This document shows positions 49,861 through 63,259 of a stretch of 64,000 nucleotides of DNA, in pieces. Position 1 is the stretch's first letter. Every line of letters starts with the position of its first letter. A program made the position numbers and the translations under genes. The notes under the pieces are model-generated. The model did not search any database. It was given only the letters and a program-made list of their open reading frames with translations, and was not told the origin of the DNA. This DNA is from Piliocolobus tephrosceles. Lineage: Eukaryota; Chordata; Mammalia; Primates; Cercopithecidae. The stretch spans positions 127,021,079 through 127,085,078 of the forward strand of contig NC_045435.1 in assembly GCF_002776525.5 (NCBI RefSeq), written 5' to 3'.

Positions 49861-51193
49861 CTTTTTCTCCAAAAAGCATTCCGGAATCCCCTAGAAGAAG
49901 AAAGCTATATTTCTGTGAGTGGAATTCCCACATCACAAAGCAGTTCCTCAGAAAGCTTCTCTCCAGTTTCTATCTGAAGACGATTCATCGTAAGCCTCAA
50001 AGCCCTCCACAATATCCCTTCGTAGACTAAACAAAAGCAGTGTAGTGATACAGCTCAATGAAAAGGGAAGGTTAACTCTGTGAGCGGAATTCACGTGACA
50101 CAGAGCAGTTTCACAGAAAGCTTCCTTCTGGTTTCGCTCTGAGGTTGTTTGTTTTTCAGGATATTCAATAGAGCATTTCCAAATGTCTTTTCTCAGATTC
50201 CATAGAAATAGTGACTTCAAACTGTTCAATACAAAGAAAGATTTAGCTCTATGAGATGAATACAAACATCACAAAAGAGTTATGCAGAATGATTTTCTCT
50301 GATTTTCCATGAAATACATTTTCTTGCCTCACAAAGGCCTCAGGTAGCCACTTAGTATCCCTTCGCAGAAACCTCAAAGACCGACGTTCAAACTGGGAAA
50401 TGTAGAGTAAGCTTTAACCCTATGAAAAGAATGGACATGTGAGAGAGCAGTTTCTTTGAGTGTTCCTTTCTGTTTTTTATTGGACGACATTTGACTCTTT
50501 GTCATAGCCTTCAATGTGGTCCGAATATCACTCTTTTGGTTTTACAAGAACAGTGTTCAAACTGTGCTTTATGAGAAGAAACTTCGTGGATCCGTCCATG
50601 ACAATTTCCAAGCTGTGTAATGTAAACAAAGTTTTATCTATGTAAGACGATTACAAATATCACAGAGTCGTTTCCTAGAAAACTTCTTTCCAGTTTTTGT
50701 CTGTGGCTATTTCCATTTACAACATCAGCACCTGCATGCTCCCAAATATCACAAATACCCCCAAAGGGATTTCCCGACGCTGTAAGAGAAGAGAGGTATA
50801 ACACTGTAAGGGAAATGCACACGTCACAAAGCAGTTCCTCGGAAAGTTTCTCCCCAGTTTCAAGGTAAACATATTTCCTTTTTCACTGTTAGACTCAAAG
50901 TGCTCCCAAATATCCCATCACACGCTAAACATACACAGGGCTAGAAAACTGCTCAATGAAAAGAGAGGCTTATCTGAGTGAGAGGAATTAAGACGACACA
51001 GAGCAGTTTCAGAGAAAGCTTCCTTCTGGATTTTACCTGAGGATATTTCTGTCTCCATATTCTAAGGATCATTCCCAAATGTCCTTCCTCAGATTCCACA
51101 AAAACAGTGATATCAAGCTGCTCAATCCAAAGAATGGTTTACCTCTAGGAGACGAATACACACATCGCAAAGCAGTTGCTCAGATCGTTTCTC
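49861..51193 (-). repeat. Alpha-satellite HOR copy, antisense, truncated at orientation switch 2
   Basis: M13-M10 and the first part of M9 are present. M9 jumps into M8 near 50,583 ('GAGAAGAAACTTCGTGGATCC'), followed by M8-M5 and part of M4 up to about 51,193, where orientation changes. M7 has a short deletion near 50,757. Confidence 0.88.
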
Positions 51194-51198
51194 TGTGC
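51188..51198. other. Orientation switch 2 (antisense M4 to sense M11), palindromic
   Basis: The antisense M4 text 'TCGTTTCTCTG' runs straight into the sense M11 text 'CTGTGCAACTGTTTTGTGATG', sharing CTG. Because M4 and M11 are paralogues, the 70-80 bases on each side are an imperfect palindrome. Confidence 0.9.
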
Positions 51199-51591
51199 AA
51201 CTGTTTTGTGATGTTTGTGTTCATCTCATAGAGTTAAATCATTCTTTGGATTGAGCAGTTTGAAATCACTGTTTCTGTGGAATCTGAGAAAGGACATTTG
51301 GAAACGCTGTTTAGAATATCCTGAAAAAGGAAAAAAACTCAGAGAGAATCAGAAGGAAGCTTTCTGTGATCCTGCTCTGTGTCACGTGAATTTCGCTCAC
51401 AAAGTTAAGCTTCTCTTTTCATTGAGCTTTAGCATAACACTGTTTTTGCTTAGTCTGCGAAGGGATACTTTTGAGGGCTTTGAGGCTGACGATGAGAAAA
51501 TAACCGTCTTCATATAAAAACTGGAGAGAAGCTTTCTGAGGAGCTGCTTTGTGACGTGTGCATTCCACTCACAGAAATATACCTTTCTTCT
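51194..51591 (+). repeat. Alpha-satellite, sense, M11 to M13 up to L1 copy 3
   Basis: Part of M11, then M12 and most of M13. The M13 words CTTCATATAAAAAC and GTTTTTGCTTAG depart from the usual form; the first is shared with the M13 next to L1 copy 1 and the second with L1 copy 2 (GTTTTTGCTTGG). Confidence 0.9.
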
Positions 51592-52507
51592 GGTGTTTTA
51601 GACATGAAGTCCTTGCCCATGCCTATGTCCTGAATGGTACTACCTAGGTTTTCTTCTAGGGTTTCTATGGTATTAGGTCTAACATTTAAGTATCTAATAC
51701 ATCTTGAATTAATTTTCGTATAAGGAGTAAGGAAAGGATCCATTTTCAGCTTTCTACTTACGGCTAGCCAATTTTCTTACCACCATTTACTAAATAGGGA
51801 ATCCTTTCCCCATTTCTTGTTTCTCTCAGGTTTGTCAAAGATCAGATGGCTGTAGATGTGTGGTATTATTTCTGAGGACTCTGTTCTGTTCCATTGGTCT
51901 ATATCTCTGTTTTGATACCAGTACCATGCTGTTTTGGTTACTGTAGCCTTGTAGTATAGTTTGAAGTCAGGTAGCGTGATGTCTCCAGCTTTGTTCTAAA
52001 TCATGCTGCTATAAAGACACATGCACATGTATGTTTATTGCAGCACTATTCACAATAGCAAAGACTTGGAAACAACCCAAATGTCCATCAGTGACAGACT
52101 GGATTAGGAAAATGTGGCACATATGCACCAGGGAATATTATGCAGTTATAAAAAGGATGAGTTTGCATCGTTTGTAGGGACACAGGTGCAGCTGGAAACC
52201 ATCATTCTTAGCAAACTATAAGAAGAACATAAAACCAAACACTGCATGTTCTCACTCATAGTTGGGAACTGAACAATGAGATGACTTGGACTTGGGAAGG
52301 GAAACATCACACATCGGGGTCTGTCATGGGGAGGGGGGTGAGGGGAGGGAATGCATTGGGAGTTATACCTGATATAAATGACAAATTGATGGGTGCTGAC
52401 GAGTTGATGGGTGCAGCACAACAACGTGGCACATGAATACATAGGTAACAAACTTGCACATTGTGCACATGTACCCTAGAACTTAAAGTATAGTAATTAA
52501 AAAAAAG
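51592..52507 (+). mobile_element. L1: LINE-1 3' fragment with 5' inversion (copy 3 of 3)
   Basis: Same structure as copy 1: inverted ORF2 segment to about 51,997, then sense ORF2 end, G-rich 3'UTR (about 52,325-52,350) and poly-A. The junction word TTGTTCT|AAATCATG is identical. The target repeats (AGAAATATACCTTTCTTC at about 51,573-51,590 and GAAATATACCTTTCTTCT from 52,509) are in the same M13 position. No ERV follows at the expected distance. Confidence 0.94.
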
Positions 52508-54790
52508 GGAAATATACCTTTCTTCTTCTAAAGGATTCCGAAATCCCTTTTGGAGAAAAAGCTACCAAGAGATACTTGGGAGCATAGCGAAGACTATGGT
52601 AGAAAAGGAAATATCCTCAGACAAAAACTGGAAAGAAGATTTCAGTGAAACTGCTTTGTGTCAGATATATTTATTCGTCTTGCATAGTTAAAACTTTAAT
52701 TATATTACACAATTTGGAAACTCTGTCATGCACAGATCCACGAAGGGAAGTTTGGGGGCACATTCAGGCCTACGCTGAAAGAGGAGATATCTTCAGATAA
52801 AAAGTGGATAGAAGATTTCTGAGAAACAACTTTTTGATATACGCATTCCACTGAGGGAGTTATAACTCTTTTCACACAAGGAAATGTTTGAACTCTGTTC
52901 CTGTGAAACCGAAAATGTGGTATTTCAGAACGCATTGAGGACTATGGCGAATAGGGAACTATACTGAAATAAAATCGAGGAAGAAACGTTCCAAGAATCT
53001 GCTCTCTGATATGTCAATTCACTTCACAGAGTTAATGCTAGTCTATGTTGCCCAGTGTCAAAACTCTGTCTTTGAAGAATCTGTGAAGGGATGTTTAGTG
53101 AGGCCCATAGGCTTGTGGTGAACCAGGAAACGTCTTCCAATGAGACCTGCAGAGAAACGTTGTGAGAAACTGCTTTGCGATGTGTGTATTCACCTCATAG
53201 AGTTAAACCATTCTTTGGATTCAGCAGCTTGAATTCACGGTTTCTTTGGAATGTGAGGAAGGATATTTGGGAATGATCAATAGAAAATGGAGAAAGAAAT
53301 ATCCTCAGGTAAAATCCAGAATGAAGCTTTCTGTGAAACTGCTCTGTGTCGTCTTAATTCCTCACACTCATATAAGCCTCTCTTTTCATTCATCAGTTTT
53401 CTAGCCCTGTGTATGTTTAGCGTGTGATGGGATATTCGGAAGCACTTTGAGGCTAAAGGTGAAAAAGGAAATATGTTCAGACCGAAACTGGAGAGAAGCT
53501 TTCCGAAGAACTGCTTTGTGACGTGTGCATTCCAGTCACAGTGTTATACCTCTCTTTTCATACAGCGTCAGGGAAACACTTTTGTAGAAACAGGTTCCAG
53601 GTGATATTCGGGAGCATGTTGATGCCGATGGTGGAAAGGGAAATAGCCTCAGACATAAACTGGAAAGAAGCTTTCTAGGAAACTACTCTGTGATAAGTCT
53701 AATGATCTCACATAAATAAAGCTTTCCTTACATTTCACAGTTTGGAATCTGTCATGGACGGATCCACAAATGGACCTTCAGGAGCAAATTCTGGACTAGG
53801 GTGAAAAAGGAAATATCTTCTGACAAAAACTGGAAATAAGCTTTTTGTGAATCAGATTTTTGCTATGTTTATTCATCTCACATAGATGAAGCTTTCTTTG
53901 CATTGTGCAGCTTCGAAACTCCCTCGTGGACTGATCCGCAAAGGGATATTTGGGATCACATTCAGGCCTATGGTGAAAGAGGAAATATAGTCAGATAAAA
54001 ACTGGAGAGAAGGTATCTGAGAAACTGCTTTGTAATGTGTGCATTCCACTCAGGGAGGTATAACTTTCTTCTCATAAGGCACAGTTTGAACACTGTTCCT
54101 GTAAAACCAAAAGAGTGATATTCAGAGCACATTGAAGACTAGGGCAAAAAGTGAAATGTCATCCAACCAAAAACAGAAAGAAGTACTCGAAGAAACTGCT
54201 TTCTGATATCTGCATTTTTTTCACAGGGTTAAATCTTACTCTACGTTTCCAAGTTAGATAGTCAGTCTTTGAGGGTTCTGCGAAAGGATAGTAAGTGGCT
54301 ACCGGAGGCTTGTTTGAGGCAAGGAAATGTCTTCCATCGAAAATCACAGAGAAGGTTTCTACATAACTCTTTTGTGATGTTTGTATTCATCTCATAGAGT
54401 TAAATCATTCTTCGAATTGAGCAGTTTGAAATCACTGTTTCTGTGGAATCTGAGAAAGGACATTTGGAAACGCTCTTTAGAATATCCTGAAAAAGAAATA
54501 AACTCAGAGAGAACCCAGAAGGAAGCTTTCTGTGAACCTGCTCTGTGTCACATGAATTCCGAACACAGTTAAGCTTCTCTTTTCATTGAGCTGTATCATA
54601 ACACTGTTTTTGTTTAGTCTGCGAATGGATACTCCGGAGGACTTCGAGGCTTACGGTGAGAAAGAAAACGTCTTCAGATAGAAACTGGAGAGAAGCTTTC
54701 TGAGGAGCTACTTTGTGACGTGTGCATTCCACTCACAGAAATATACCTTTCTTCTCCGAGAGAGCTCCAGAATCCCTTTTGGAGTAAAAG
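52508..54790 (+). repeat. Alpha-satellite, sense: M13 tail and complete 13-mer HOR copy
   Basis: M13 ends near 52,561; M1-M13 follow to 54,790 (about 2,229 bp). The M7 position matching the ERV insertion site (53,681-53,690, AACTACTCTG) is empty. Confidence 0.92.
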
Positions 54791-56911
54791 CTGCCAAGAG
54801 ATATTCAGGAGTATAGCGACGACTATGGTGAAAAGGGAAATAATCTCAGACAAACATTGGAAAGAAGATTTCTGTGAAACTGCTTTGTGTTAGATACATT
54901 TATTGGTCTCACATCGTTAGAATTTTAATTATATTATGCACTTTGGAAACTCCGTTATGCACAGATCCACAAAGGGACATTCCAGAGCACTGTCAGGCCT
55001 ATGATGAAAGAGGAGATATCTTCAGATAAAATCTGGATAGAAGCTTTCTGAGAAACTACTTTGTGATGTATGCATTCCACTCAGGGTGATATACCCCTTT
55101 TCTCACAAGGCAGTGTTGGAACCCTCTTCTTGTGAAACCGAAAAAGTGATGTTTCAGAACGCTTTGAGGACTATGGCGAATAGTGAAATATACTGAAATA
55201 AAATTGAGGAAGAAACGTTCCAAGAACCTGCTCTCTGATATGTGCCTTCAATTCACGGGGATAATGCTTACTCTATGTTGCCCAGTTTCGAAACTCCTCT
55301 TTGAAGGATCTGGGAAGGGATATTTTCAGACACTCGGTGGCTTGTGGTATGCTAGGAAACGTGTTCCGAAGAAAACTGCCGAGAATCTTTCTGAGGAATT
55401 GCTTTCAATGTGTGTATTCGTCTCAAGGAGTGAAACCATTCTGTGGATTGAGCAGCTTGAAATCACTATTTTTGTGGAATCTGAGGAAGGACATTTGTGA
55501 ATGATCCTTAGAATATGGAGAAAGAAATATCCTCAGGTAAAATCCAGAAAGAAGCTTTCTGTGTAACTGCTTTTTGTCATCTTAATTCCTCTCATTCAGT
55601 TCAGCCTCTCTTTCCATTGATGAGTTTTCTAACCCTGTGTATGTTTAGCGTTTGATGGCATATGCAGCAGCACTTTGAAGCTTACGGTGAAATAAGAAAT
55701 ATGTTCAGAACGAAACTGGACAGAAGGTTTCCGAGGAACTGCTTGTGACATGTGCATTCCACTCACAGTGTTATACCTTCCTTCTCATACAGCATCGGTG
55801 AAACCCTTTTGGAGGAACAGGTTCCAAGTAATATTCTAGAGCATGTTTATGCTGTTGGTGAAAAGGGAAATAGCCTCAGACAAAAATTGGAATGAAGCTT
55901 TATATGGAACTACTTTGTGATAAGAGTATTCATCTCACATAGATAAAGCTTTCTTTACATTACGCAGCTTGGAAACTGTCATGGACGGATCCACGAAGGG
56001 ACAATCAGAGCACATTCAGGACTATGGTGAAAATGGAAATATCTTCAGAAAAAAACTGGAAAGAAGGTTTCTGTAAATCTGCATTTTGCTATGTTCAATC
56101 TTCTCACGTAGCTGAAGCTTTCTATACATTACACAGCAGGGAACCTCCCTCGTGGTTGGATCCGTGATGGGATATTTGGGATCACATTCGAGCCTATGGT
56201 GAAATAGGAAATATAGTAAGATAAAAAATGGAGAGAAGGTTTCTGAGAAACTGCTTGGTGATGTATGCATTCCACTCAGGCAGCTCTAACTTTCTTCTCA
56301 TAAGGCACAGTTTGAACACCTGTCCTGTAAAACGAAAAAAGTGATATTTGGAGCACATTGAAGACTATGGCAAAGGTGAAATGTCGCCCAATAAAAAACA
56401 GAAAGAAGAACTTCAAGAAGCTGCTCTCTGACATGTCCATTCCTTACACAGGGTTAAAGCTTCCTTTACATTCCCCAGTTTGCAAGTCAGTCTTTGAGGT
56501 TCCTGTGAAAGGATCCTAAGTGGCAACTGGAATACTGTGTGGAGCAAGGAAATGTCTTCCATTGAAAATCGTAGAGAAGCTTTCTACGCAACTCATTTGT
56601 GATGTTTGTATTCATCTCATAGCGATAAATCATTCTTTGGATGGTGCAGTTTGAAATCACTGTTTCTGTGGAATCTGAGAAAGGACATTTGGAAACGCTC
56701 TTTTCATTGAGCTGTATCATAACACTGTTTTTGCTCAGCATGCGAAGGGATACTCTGGAGGAATTTGAGGCTTATGGTGAGAAAGGAAACGTCTTCAGAT
56801 AGAAACTGGAGTGAAGCTTTCTGAGGAGCTGCTTTGTGACGTGTGCATTCCACTCACAGAAATATATCTTTCATCTCCTAGAGAATTCCGGAATCCCTTT
56901 TGGAGAAAAAG
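54791..56911 (+). repeat. Alpha-satellite HOR copy, sense, with deletion in M12
   Basis: M1-M11 are in order. M12 lacks about 110 bp near 56,700 ('GGAAACGCTC|TTTTCATTGAGC'), probably mediated by the shared CTCTTT. M13 is normal. The unit is about 2,121 bp. Confidence 0.9.
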
Positions 56912-58837
56912 CTACCAAGAGGTATTCGGGAGTATAGTGATTTCTCTGGTGAAAAAGGAAATATCTTCAGACAAACCTGGAAAGGAGATTTCTGTGAAAC
57001 TGCTTTGTGTTAGATATATTTATTCATCTCGCATAGTTAAAACTTTAATTATATTACACAGTTTGGAAACTCCATCATGCACAGATACGTGAAGGGACAT
57101 TCAGGCGTATGGTTAAACAGGAGGTATCTTCAGATAAAAACTGGATAGAAGCTTTCTGAGAAACTACTTTGTGATGTATGCATTCCACTCAAGGAGTTAT
57201 ACCTCTTTTCTCACAAGGCAGTGTTTGCACGAAGTTCCTGTGAAACTGAAAGAGTGATTTTTCAAAACGCATTGAGGACTATGGTGAATAGTGAAATATA
57301 CTGAAATAAAATCGAGGAAGAAGTGTTCCAAGGATCTACTCTCTGATATGGGCATTCAGTTCACAGAGTTAATGCTTACTCTATGTTGCCCAGTTTCGAA
57401 ACTCTGTCTTTGAACAATCTGTGAAGAGATATTTAGTGACGCCTGGAGGATTGTGGTGAATGAGGAAACGCCTTCCGATGAAACCTGCAGAGAAACGTTC
57501 TGAGCAACTGTTTTGCGATGTGTGTATTGGTCTCATAGAGTTAAATCATTCTCTGGATTGAGCAGCTTGAAATCACTGTTTTTGTGGAATCTGAGGAAGG
57601 ACATTTGGGAACGATCCTTAGAACATGGAGAAAGAAATATCCTCAGGTAAAATCCAGAAGGAAGCTTTCTATGAAACTGCTCTGTGTCGTCTTAATTCCT
57701 CTCACTCAGATAAGCCTCTCTCTTCATTGAGCAATTTTCTAGCCCTGTGTACGATTAGCGAGTGATGGGATATTCGGGATCACTTTGAAGCTAACGGTGA
57801 AAAAGGAAGTATGTTCACACAGAAACTGGAGAGAAGCTTTCCAAGGAACTACTTTGTGACGTGTGCATTCCAGTCACAGTGTTATACCTCTCTTCTCATA
57901 CAGCATCGCGGAAACCCTTTTGAAGAAACAGCTACCAAGTGATATTCGGGAGCATGCTGATGCTGATGGTGAAAAGGGAAATAACCACAGACAAAAACTG
58001 GAAAGAAACTTTCTAGGAAACTACTCTGTGATATGTGTAATCAGCTCACACAGATAAAGCTTTCTTTACATTACACAGCTTGGAAACTGTCATGGACGGA
58101 TCCATGAAGTTTCTTTTCATAAAGCACAGTTTGAAAACTGTTCCTGTAAAACCAAAAGAGTGATATTTGGAGCGTATTGAAGACTATGGCAAAAAATGAA
58201 ATGTCGTCCAATAAAAAAAGGAAAGAAGCACTCGACAAAACTGCTCTCTGACATGTCCACTCTTTTCAAAGGGTTAAAGCTTACTCTACATTTCCCAGAT
58301 TGAAAGTCATTCTTTGAGGTTGCTGCGAAGGGATTTTAAGTGGTACCTGGAGGCCTGTGTGAGGCTAGGAAATGTCTTCCATACAAAATCGGAGAGAACC
58401 TTTCAGCGCAACTCTTTTGAGATGTTTGTATTCATCTCATAGTGTTAAAACATTCTGTGGATTGAGCAGTTTGGAATCACTGTTTCTGTATAATCTCAGA
58501 AAGGACATTTGGAAATGCTTTTTAAAGTATCCGGAAAAAGAAATAACCTCAAAGAGCAACCAGAAGGAAGCTTTCCGTGAATCTGCTCTGTGTCACGTGA
58601 ATTCCACTCACATGGTTAAACTTCTCTTTTCATTGAGCTGTATCATAACACTGTTTTTGTTTAGACTGCGAAGGGATATTCTGGAGGGCTTTGAGGCTTA
58701 CGGTGAGATAGGAAACGTCTTCAGATAGAAACTGGAGAGAAGCTTTCTGAGGAGCTTCTTTGTGACGTGTGCATTCCACTCACAGAAATATACCTTACTT
58801 CTCCTAGAGTATTCCGGAATCCCTTTCAGAGAAAAAG
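56912..58837 (+). repeat. Alpha-satellite HOR copy, sense, with M8/M9 deletion
   Basis: M1-M7 are in order, with a short deletion in M2 near 57,103. At about 58,109 the start of M8 is joined to the second half of M9 ('GGATCCATGAAG|TTTCTTTTCATAAAG'), losing about 290 bp. M10-M13 follow. The unit is about 1,926 bp. Confidence 0.9.
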
Positions 58838-61042
58838 CTACCAAGAGATATTCCAGCGTTGACTTAGGTGAAAAATTAAATATCCTCAGACAAAAACTAG
58901 AAAGATTTCTGTGAAACTGCTTTGTGTTCGATATATTTATTTTTCTTGCATAGTTAAATCTTTAATTATATTATGCAGTTTGGAAACTCCGTCATGCATA
59001 GATCATCGAAGGGACATTCAGGAGCACATTCAGGCCTATGGTGAAAGAGGAGATGTCTTCAGATAAAAACTGGATAGAAGCTTTTTGAGAAACAACTTAG
59101 TTATGTATGCATTCCACTAAGGGAGTTATACCACTTTTCTCACAAGGCTGTGTTTGAACACTATACCTGTGAAACCGAAAATGTGATATTTCCACACGCA
59201 TTGCGGACTATGGCGAATAGTAAAATATACTGAAAAGAAATCGAGGAAGAAGCATTACAGGAATCTGCTCTCTGATATGTGCATTCACTTCGCAGAGTTA
59301 ATGCGCATTCTCTATTGCCCAGTTTCGAAACTCTGTCTTTGAAGACTCTGGGAAGACATATTTAGTGACGTCCGAAGACTTGTGGTGAGCGAGGAAATGT
59401 CTTCCAATGAAAGCTGCACAGAAACGTTCTGAGTAACTGCTTTGCAATGTGTGCATTCGTCTCATAGAGTTAAACCATTTTTTGGATTAAGCAGCTTGAA
59501 AACACTGTTTTTGTGGAATCTGAGAAAGGACATTTGGGAACGGTCCTTAGAATAGGGAGAAAGAAATATCCTCAGGTATAACCCAGAAGGAAGTGTTCTG
59601 TGAAACTGCTCTGTGTCTTCTTAATTCCTCCCACTCAGGTAAGCCTCTCTTTTCATTGAGTAGTTTTCTAGCCCTCTGTAGGTTTAGCACGTGATGGGAT
59701 TTTCGGGAGCACTTTGAGGCTAACGGTGAAAAAGGAAATATGTTCAGACCGAAACTGGGGAGAAGCTTTCCGAGGAACTGCTTTGTGACGTGTGCATTCC
59801 AGTCACAGTGTTATACCTCTCTTCTCATACAGCGTCGGGGATACCCTTTTGGAGAAACAGGAACCAAGTGATGTACAGGAGCATGTTGATGCCGATGATG
59901 AAAAGGGAAAGATCCTCAGACAAAAACTGGAAAGAAGCTTTCTAGGAAACTACGCTGTGATATGTGTAATCATCTCACATAGATAAATGTTTCTTTACAT
60001 TACGCAGCTTGGAAACTGTCATGGACGGATCCACAAAGGCACCTTCGGGAGCACATTTTGGACTATTGTGAGAAAGGAAAAATCTTCAGATAAAATGTGG
60101 AAAGTAGCTTTCTGTGAACGTGCTTTTTGCTATGTTTATTCATCTCACATACATGAATCTTTCTTTACATTACGCAGCTGGAAAACTCCCTCATGGATGG
60201 ATCAGTGAAGGGATATTTGGGATCACTTTTGAGACTATGGTGAAAGAAGAAATATAGTCAGATAAAAATTGGAGAGAAGCTTTCTGAGAAACTGCCTGGT
60301 GATGTGTGCATTCCACTCAGGGAGTTATAACTCTCTTCTCATAAGGCACAGTTTGAATACTGTTCTTGTAAAACCAAAACACTGATATTCGGAGCACATT
60401 GGTCTATGGCAAAAAGTGCAATGTCGTCCAAGAAAAAACAGAAAGAAGTACTCAAGGAAGCTGCACTCTGACATATCCATTCTTTTCACAGGGTTAAAAT
60501 TTACTCTACATTTGAAAGTCTGTCTTTGAGGGTTCTGCGAAGGGAGAGTTAGTGGCGACTGGAGGCCTGCAAGGAAATGTCTTCCATCAAAAATTGGAGA
60601 GAAGCTTTCTGCGCACCTCTTTTGTGATGTTTCTATTCATCTCATAGAGTTAAATCGTTCCTTGCATTGAGCAATTTGAAATCACTGTTTCTGTGGAATC
60701 AGGGAAAGTACACTTGGAAACGTTCTTAGAATGTCCTGAAAAAGAAATAACCTGAGAGGGAAACCAGAAGGAAGCTTTTTGTGAAACGGCTCTGTGTCAC
60801 GAGAATTCCGCTCACACAGTTAAACTTCTCTTTTCATTCAGCTGTATCATAAAACTGTTTTTGTTTAGTCTGTGAAGGGATATTCTGGAGGGCTTTGAGG
60901 CTTGTGGTGTGAAAGGAAACGTCTTCAGATAGAAACTGGAGAGAAGCTTTCTGAGGAGCTGCTTTGTGACGTGTGCATTCCACTCAGAAAAAATATACCT
61001 TTCCTCTCCTAGAGGATTCTGGAATGTCTTTTGGAGAAAAAG
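58838..61042 (+). repeat. Alpha-satellite 13-mer HOR copy, sense, complete
   Basis: M1-M13 in order, about 2,203 bp. M1 has a short deletion near 58,855 ('GCGTTGACTTAGGTG') that recurs in the M1 at 63,270. A gap in M10 near 60,510 removes 'CCCAG'. Confidence 0.92.
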
Positions 61043-63259
61043 CTACAAACAGACATTTGGGAGTATAGGTAAGGCTATGATGAAAAAGGAAATATCCTCA
61101 GACAAAACTGGAAAGAAGATTTCTGTGAAACTCCTTTGTGTTAGATATATTTATTCGTCTTGCATAATTAATACTTTAATTATATTATGCAGTTTGGTAT
61201 CTCCATCATGCACAGATCCACGAAGGGACGTTTGGGAGGACATTCAGGCTGAAGGTGAAAGAGGAGATATCTTCAGGTAAAAACTGGATAGAAGTCTTCT
61301 GAGAAACTATTTTGTCATGTATGCATTCCACTCAAGGAGTTACACCTCTTTTCTCACAAGGCAGTGTTTGAACATTGTTCCTGTCAAACAGAATAAGTGA
61401 TACTTCGGAACGCATTGAGGACTATGGCGAATAGTGAAATATACTGAAATAAAATCAAGGAAGAAGCGTTCCAAGAATCTGCTCTCTGATAGGTGCATTC
61501 ACTTCACAGAGTTAATGCTTACTCTATGTTGCCCAGTTTCGAAACTCTGTTTTGAAGAATCTGTGAAGGGATATTTAGGGACACTTGAAGGCTTGTTGTG
61601 TGCGAGGAATCATTTTCCGATGAAACCTGCAGAGAACCGTTCTGAGCAACTGCTTTGCATTGTGTGTATTTGACTCCTAGAGTTAAACCATGCTTTGGAT
61701 TGAATAGCTTGAAGTCACTGTTTTTGTAGAATCTGAGGAAGGATATCCTTAGAATATGGAGAAAGAAATATTCTCAGATAAAATCCAGAAGAAAGATTTC
61801 TGTGAAACTGCTCTGTGTGGTCTTAATTCCTATCACTAAGATAAGCCTCTCATTTCATTGAGCAGTTTTCTAGCCCTGTGTATGTTTAGCATGTGATGGG
61901 ATATTTGGAAGCACTTTGAGGCTAATGGTGAGAAAGGAAATATGTTCAGACTGAAACTGGAGAGAAGATTTCTGAGGAACTGCTTTGTGATGTGTGCATT
62001 CCAGTCACAGTGTTATAACTCCTTTTCATACAGCTTCAGGGAAACCCTTTTGGAATGCACAGGTACCAGGAGATATTCGGGAGCATGTTGATGCCGATGG
62101 TGAAATGGGAAATAGCCTCAGACAAAAACTGGATAGAATCTTTCTAGGAAACTGCTCTGTGATGTGTATAATTATCTCACGTAGATAAAGCTTTCTTTAC
62201 ATTACGCAGCTTGGAAACTGTCATGGACATTTCCACAAAGGGACCTTTGGGAGCACATTCTGGACTATGGTGAAAAAAGAAATATCTTCAAATGAAAACT
62301 GGAAAGAAGCTTTCTGTGAATCTGCTTTTTGCTATGTTTATTCATCTCACATATATGAAGCTTTCTTTACATTATGCAGTTTGGAAAGTCCCTCATGGAT
62401 AGATCCATGAAGGAATATTTGGGGTCACATTCGGGCCTTTGGAGAAATAGGAAATAGAGTCAGATAAAAACTGGAGAGATGCTTTCTGAGAAACTGCTTG
62501 GTGATGTATGCATTCCACTCAGGGAGTTATAACTTTCACCTATAAGGCACAGTTTGAACACTGTTCCTGTAAAACCAAAGGAGAGATGTTCGGAGCATAT
62601 TGAAGAGTATGGCAGAATTGAAATGTCGTCCATTAAAAAAAGAAAGAAGCACTCCAAGAAACAGCTCTGTGACATGTCCATACTTTTCAAAGGGTGAAAG
62701 TTTACACTACATTTTTCAGTTTGAAATTCGGTCTTTGAGGGTTCTGCAAAGGGATTGTAAGTGGTGTATGGAGGCCATTTTTAAGGCAAAGAAATGTCTT
62801 CCTTTGAAAATTGGAGAGAAGCTTTCTGCACAACTCTGTTGTGATGTTTTTATTCATGTCATAGAGTTACATCATTCTTTGGATTGAGCAGTTTGAAATC
62901 ACTGTTTCTGTGGAATCTGAGAAAGGATATTTGGAGACGCTCTTTAGAACATCCTGAAATAGAAATGACATCAGATAGATACCAGAAGGAAGCTTTCTGT
63001 GAAACTGGTCTGTGTCACGTGAATTCCGCTCACACAGTTAAGCTTCTCTTTTCATTGAGCTGTATTATAACACTGTTATTGTTTAGTCTGTGAAGGGATA
63101 TTCTGGAGGGCTTTGAAGCTTACGGTGAGAAAGGAAACGTCTTCAGCTAAAAACTGGAGAGAAGCTTTCTGAGGAGCTGCTTTGTGATGTGTGAATTCCA
63201 CTCACAGAAATATACCTTTCTTCTCCTAGAGGATTGTGGAATCCCTTTTGGAGAAAAAG
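61043..63259 (+). repeat. Alpha-satellite 13-mer HOR copy, sense, complete
   Basis: M1-M13 in order, about 2,217 bp. M1 starts CTACAAACAGACATTTGGGAG, the same variant as the M1 cut at orientation switch 1 (15,661). M5 has a short deletion near 61,744. Confidence 0.92.

Noticed and set aside
58372..58728. Longest satellite frames (118 codons here; 178 at 32,058-32,594; 152 at 34,005-33,547)
   Set aside because: They cross several monomers with no start context, no domain and no preservation in sister HOR copies. The 32 kb frame runs through the foldback scar.
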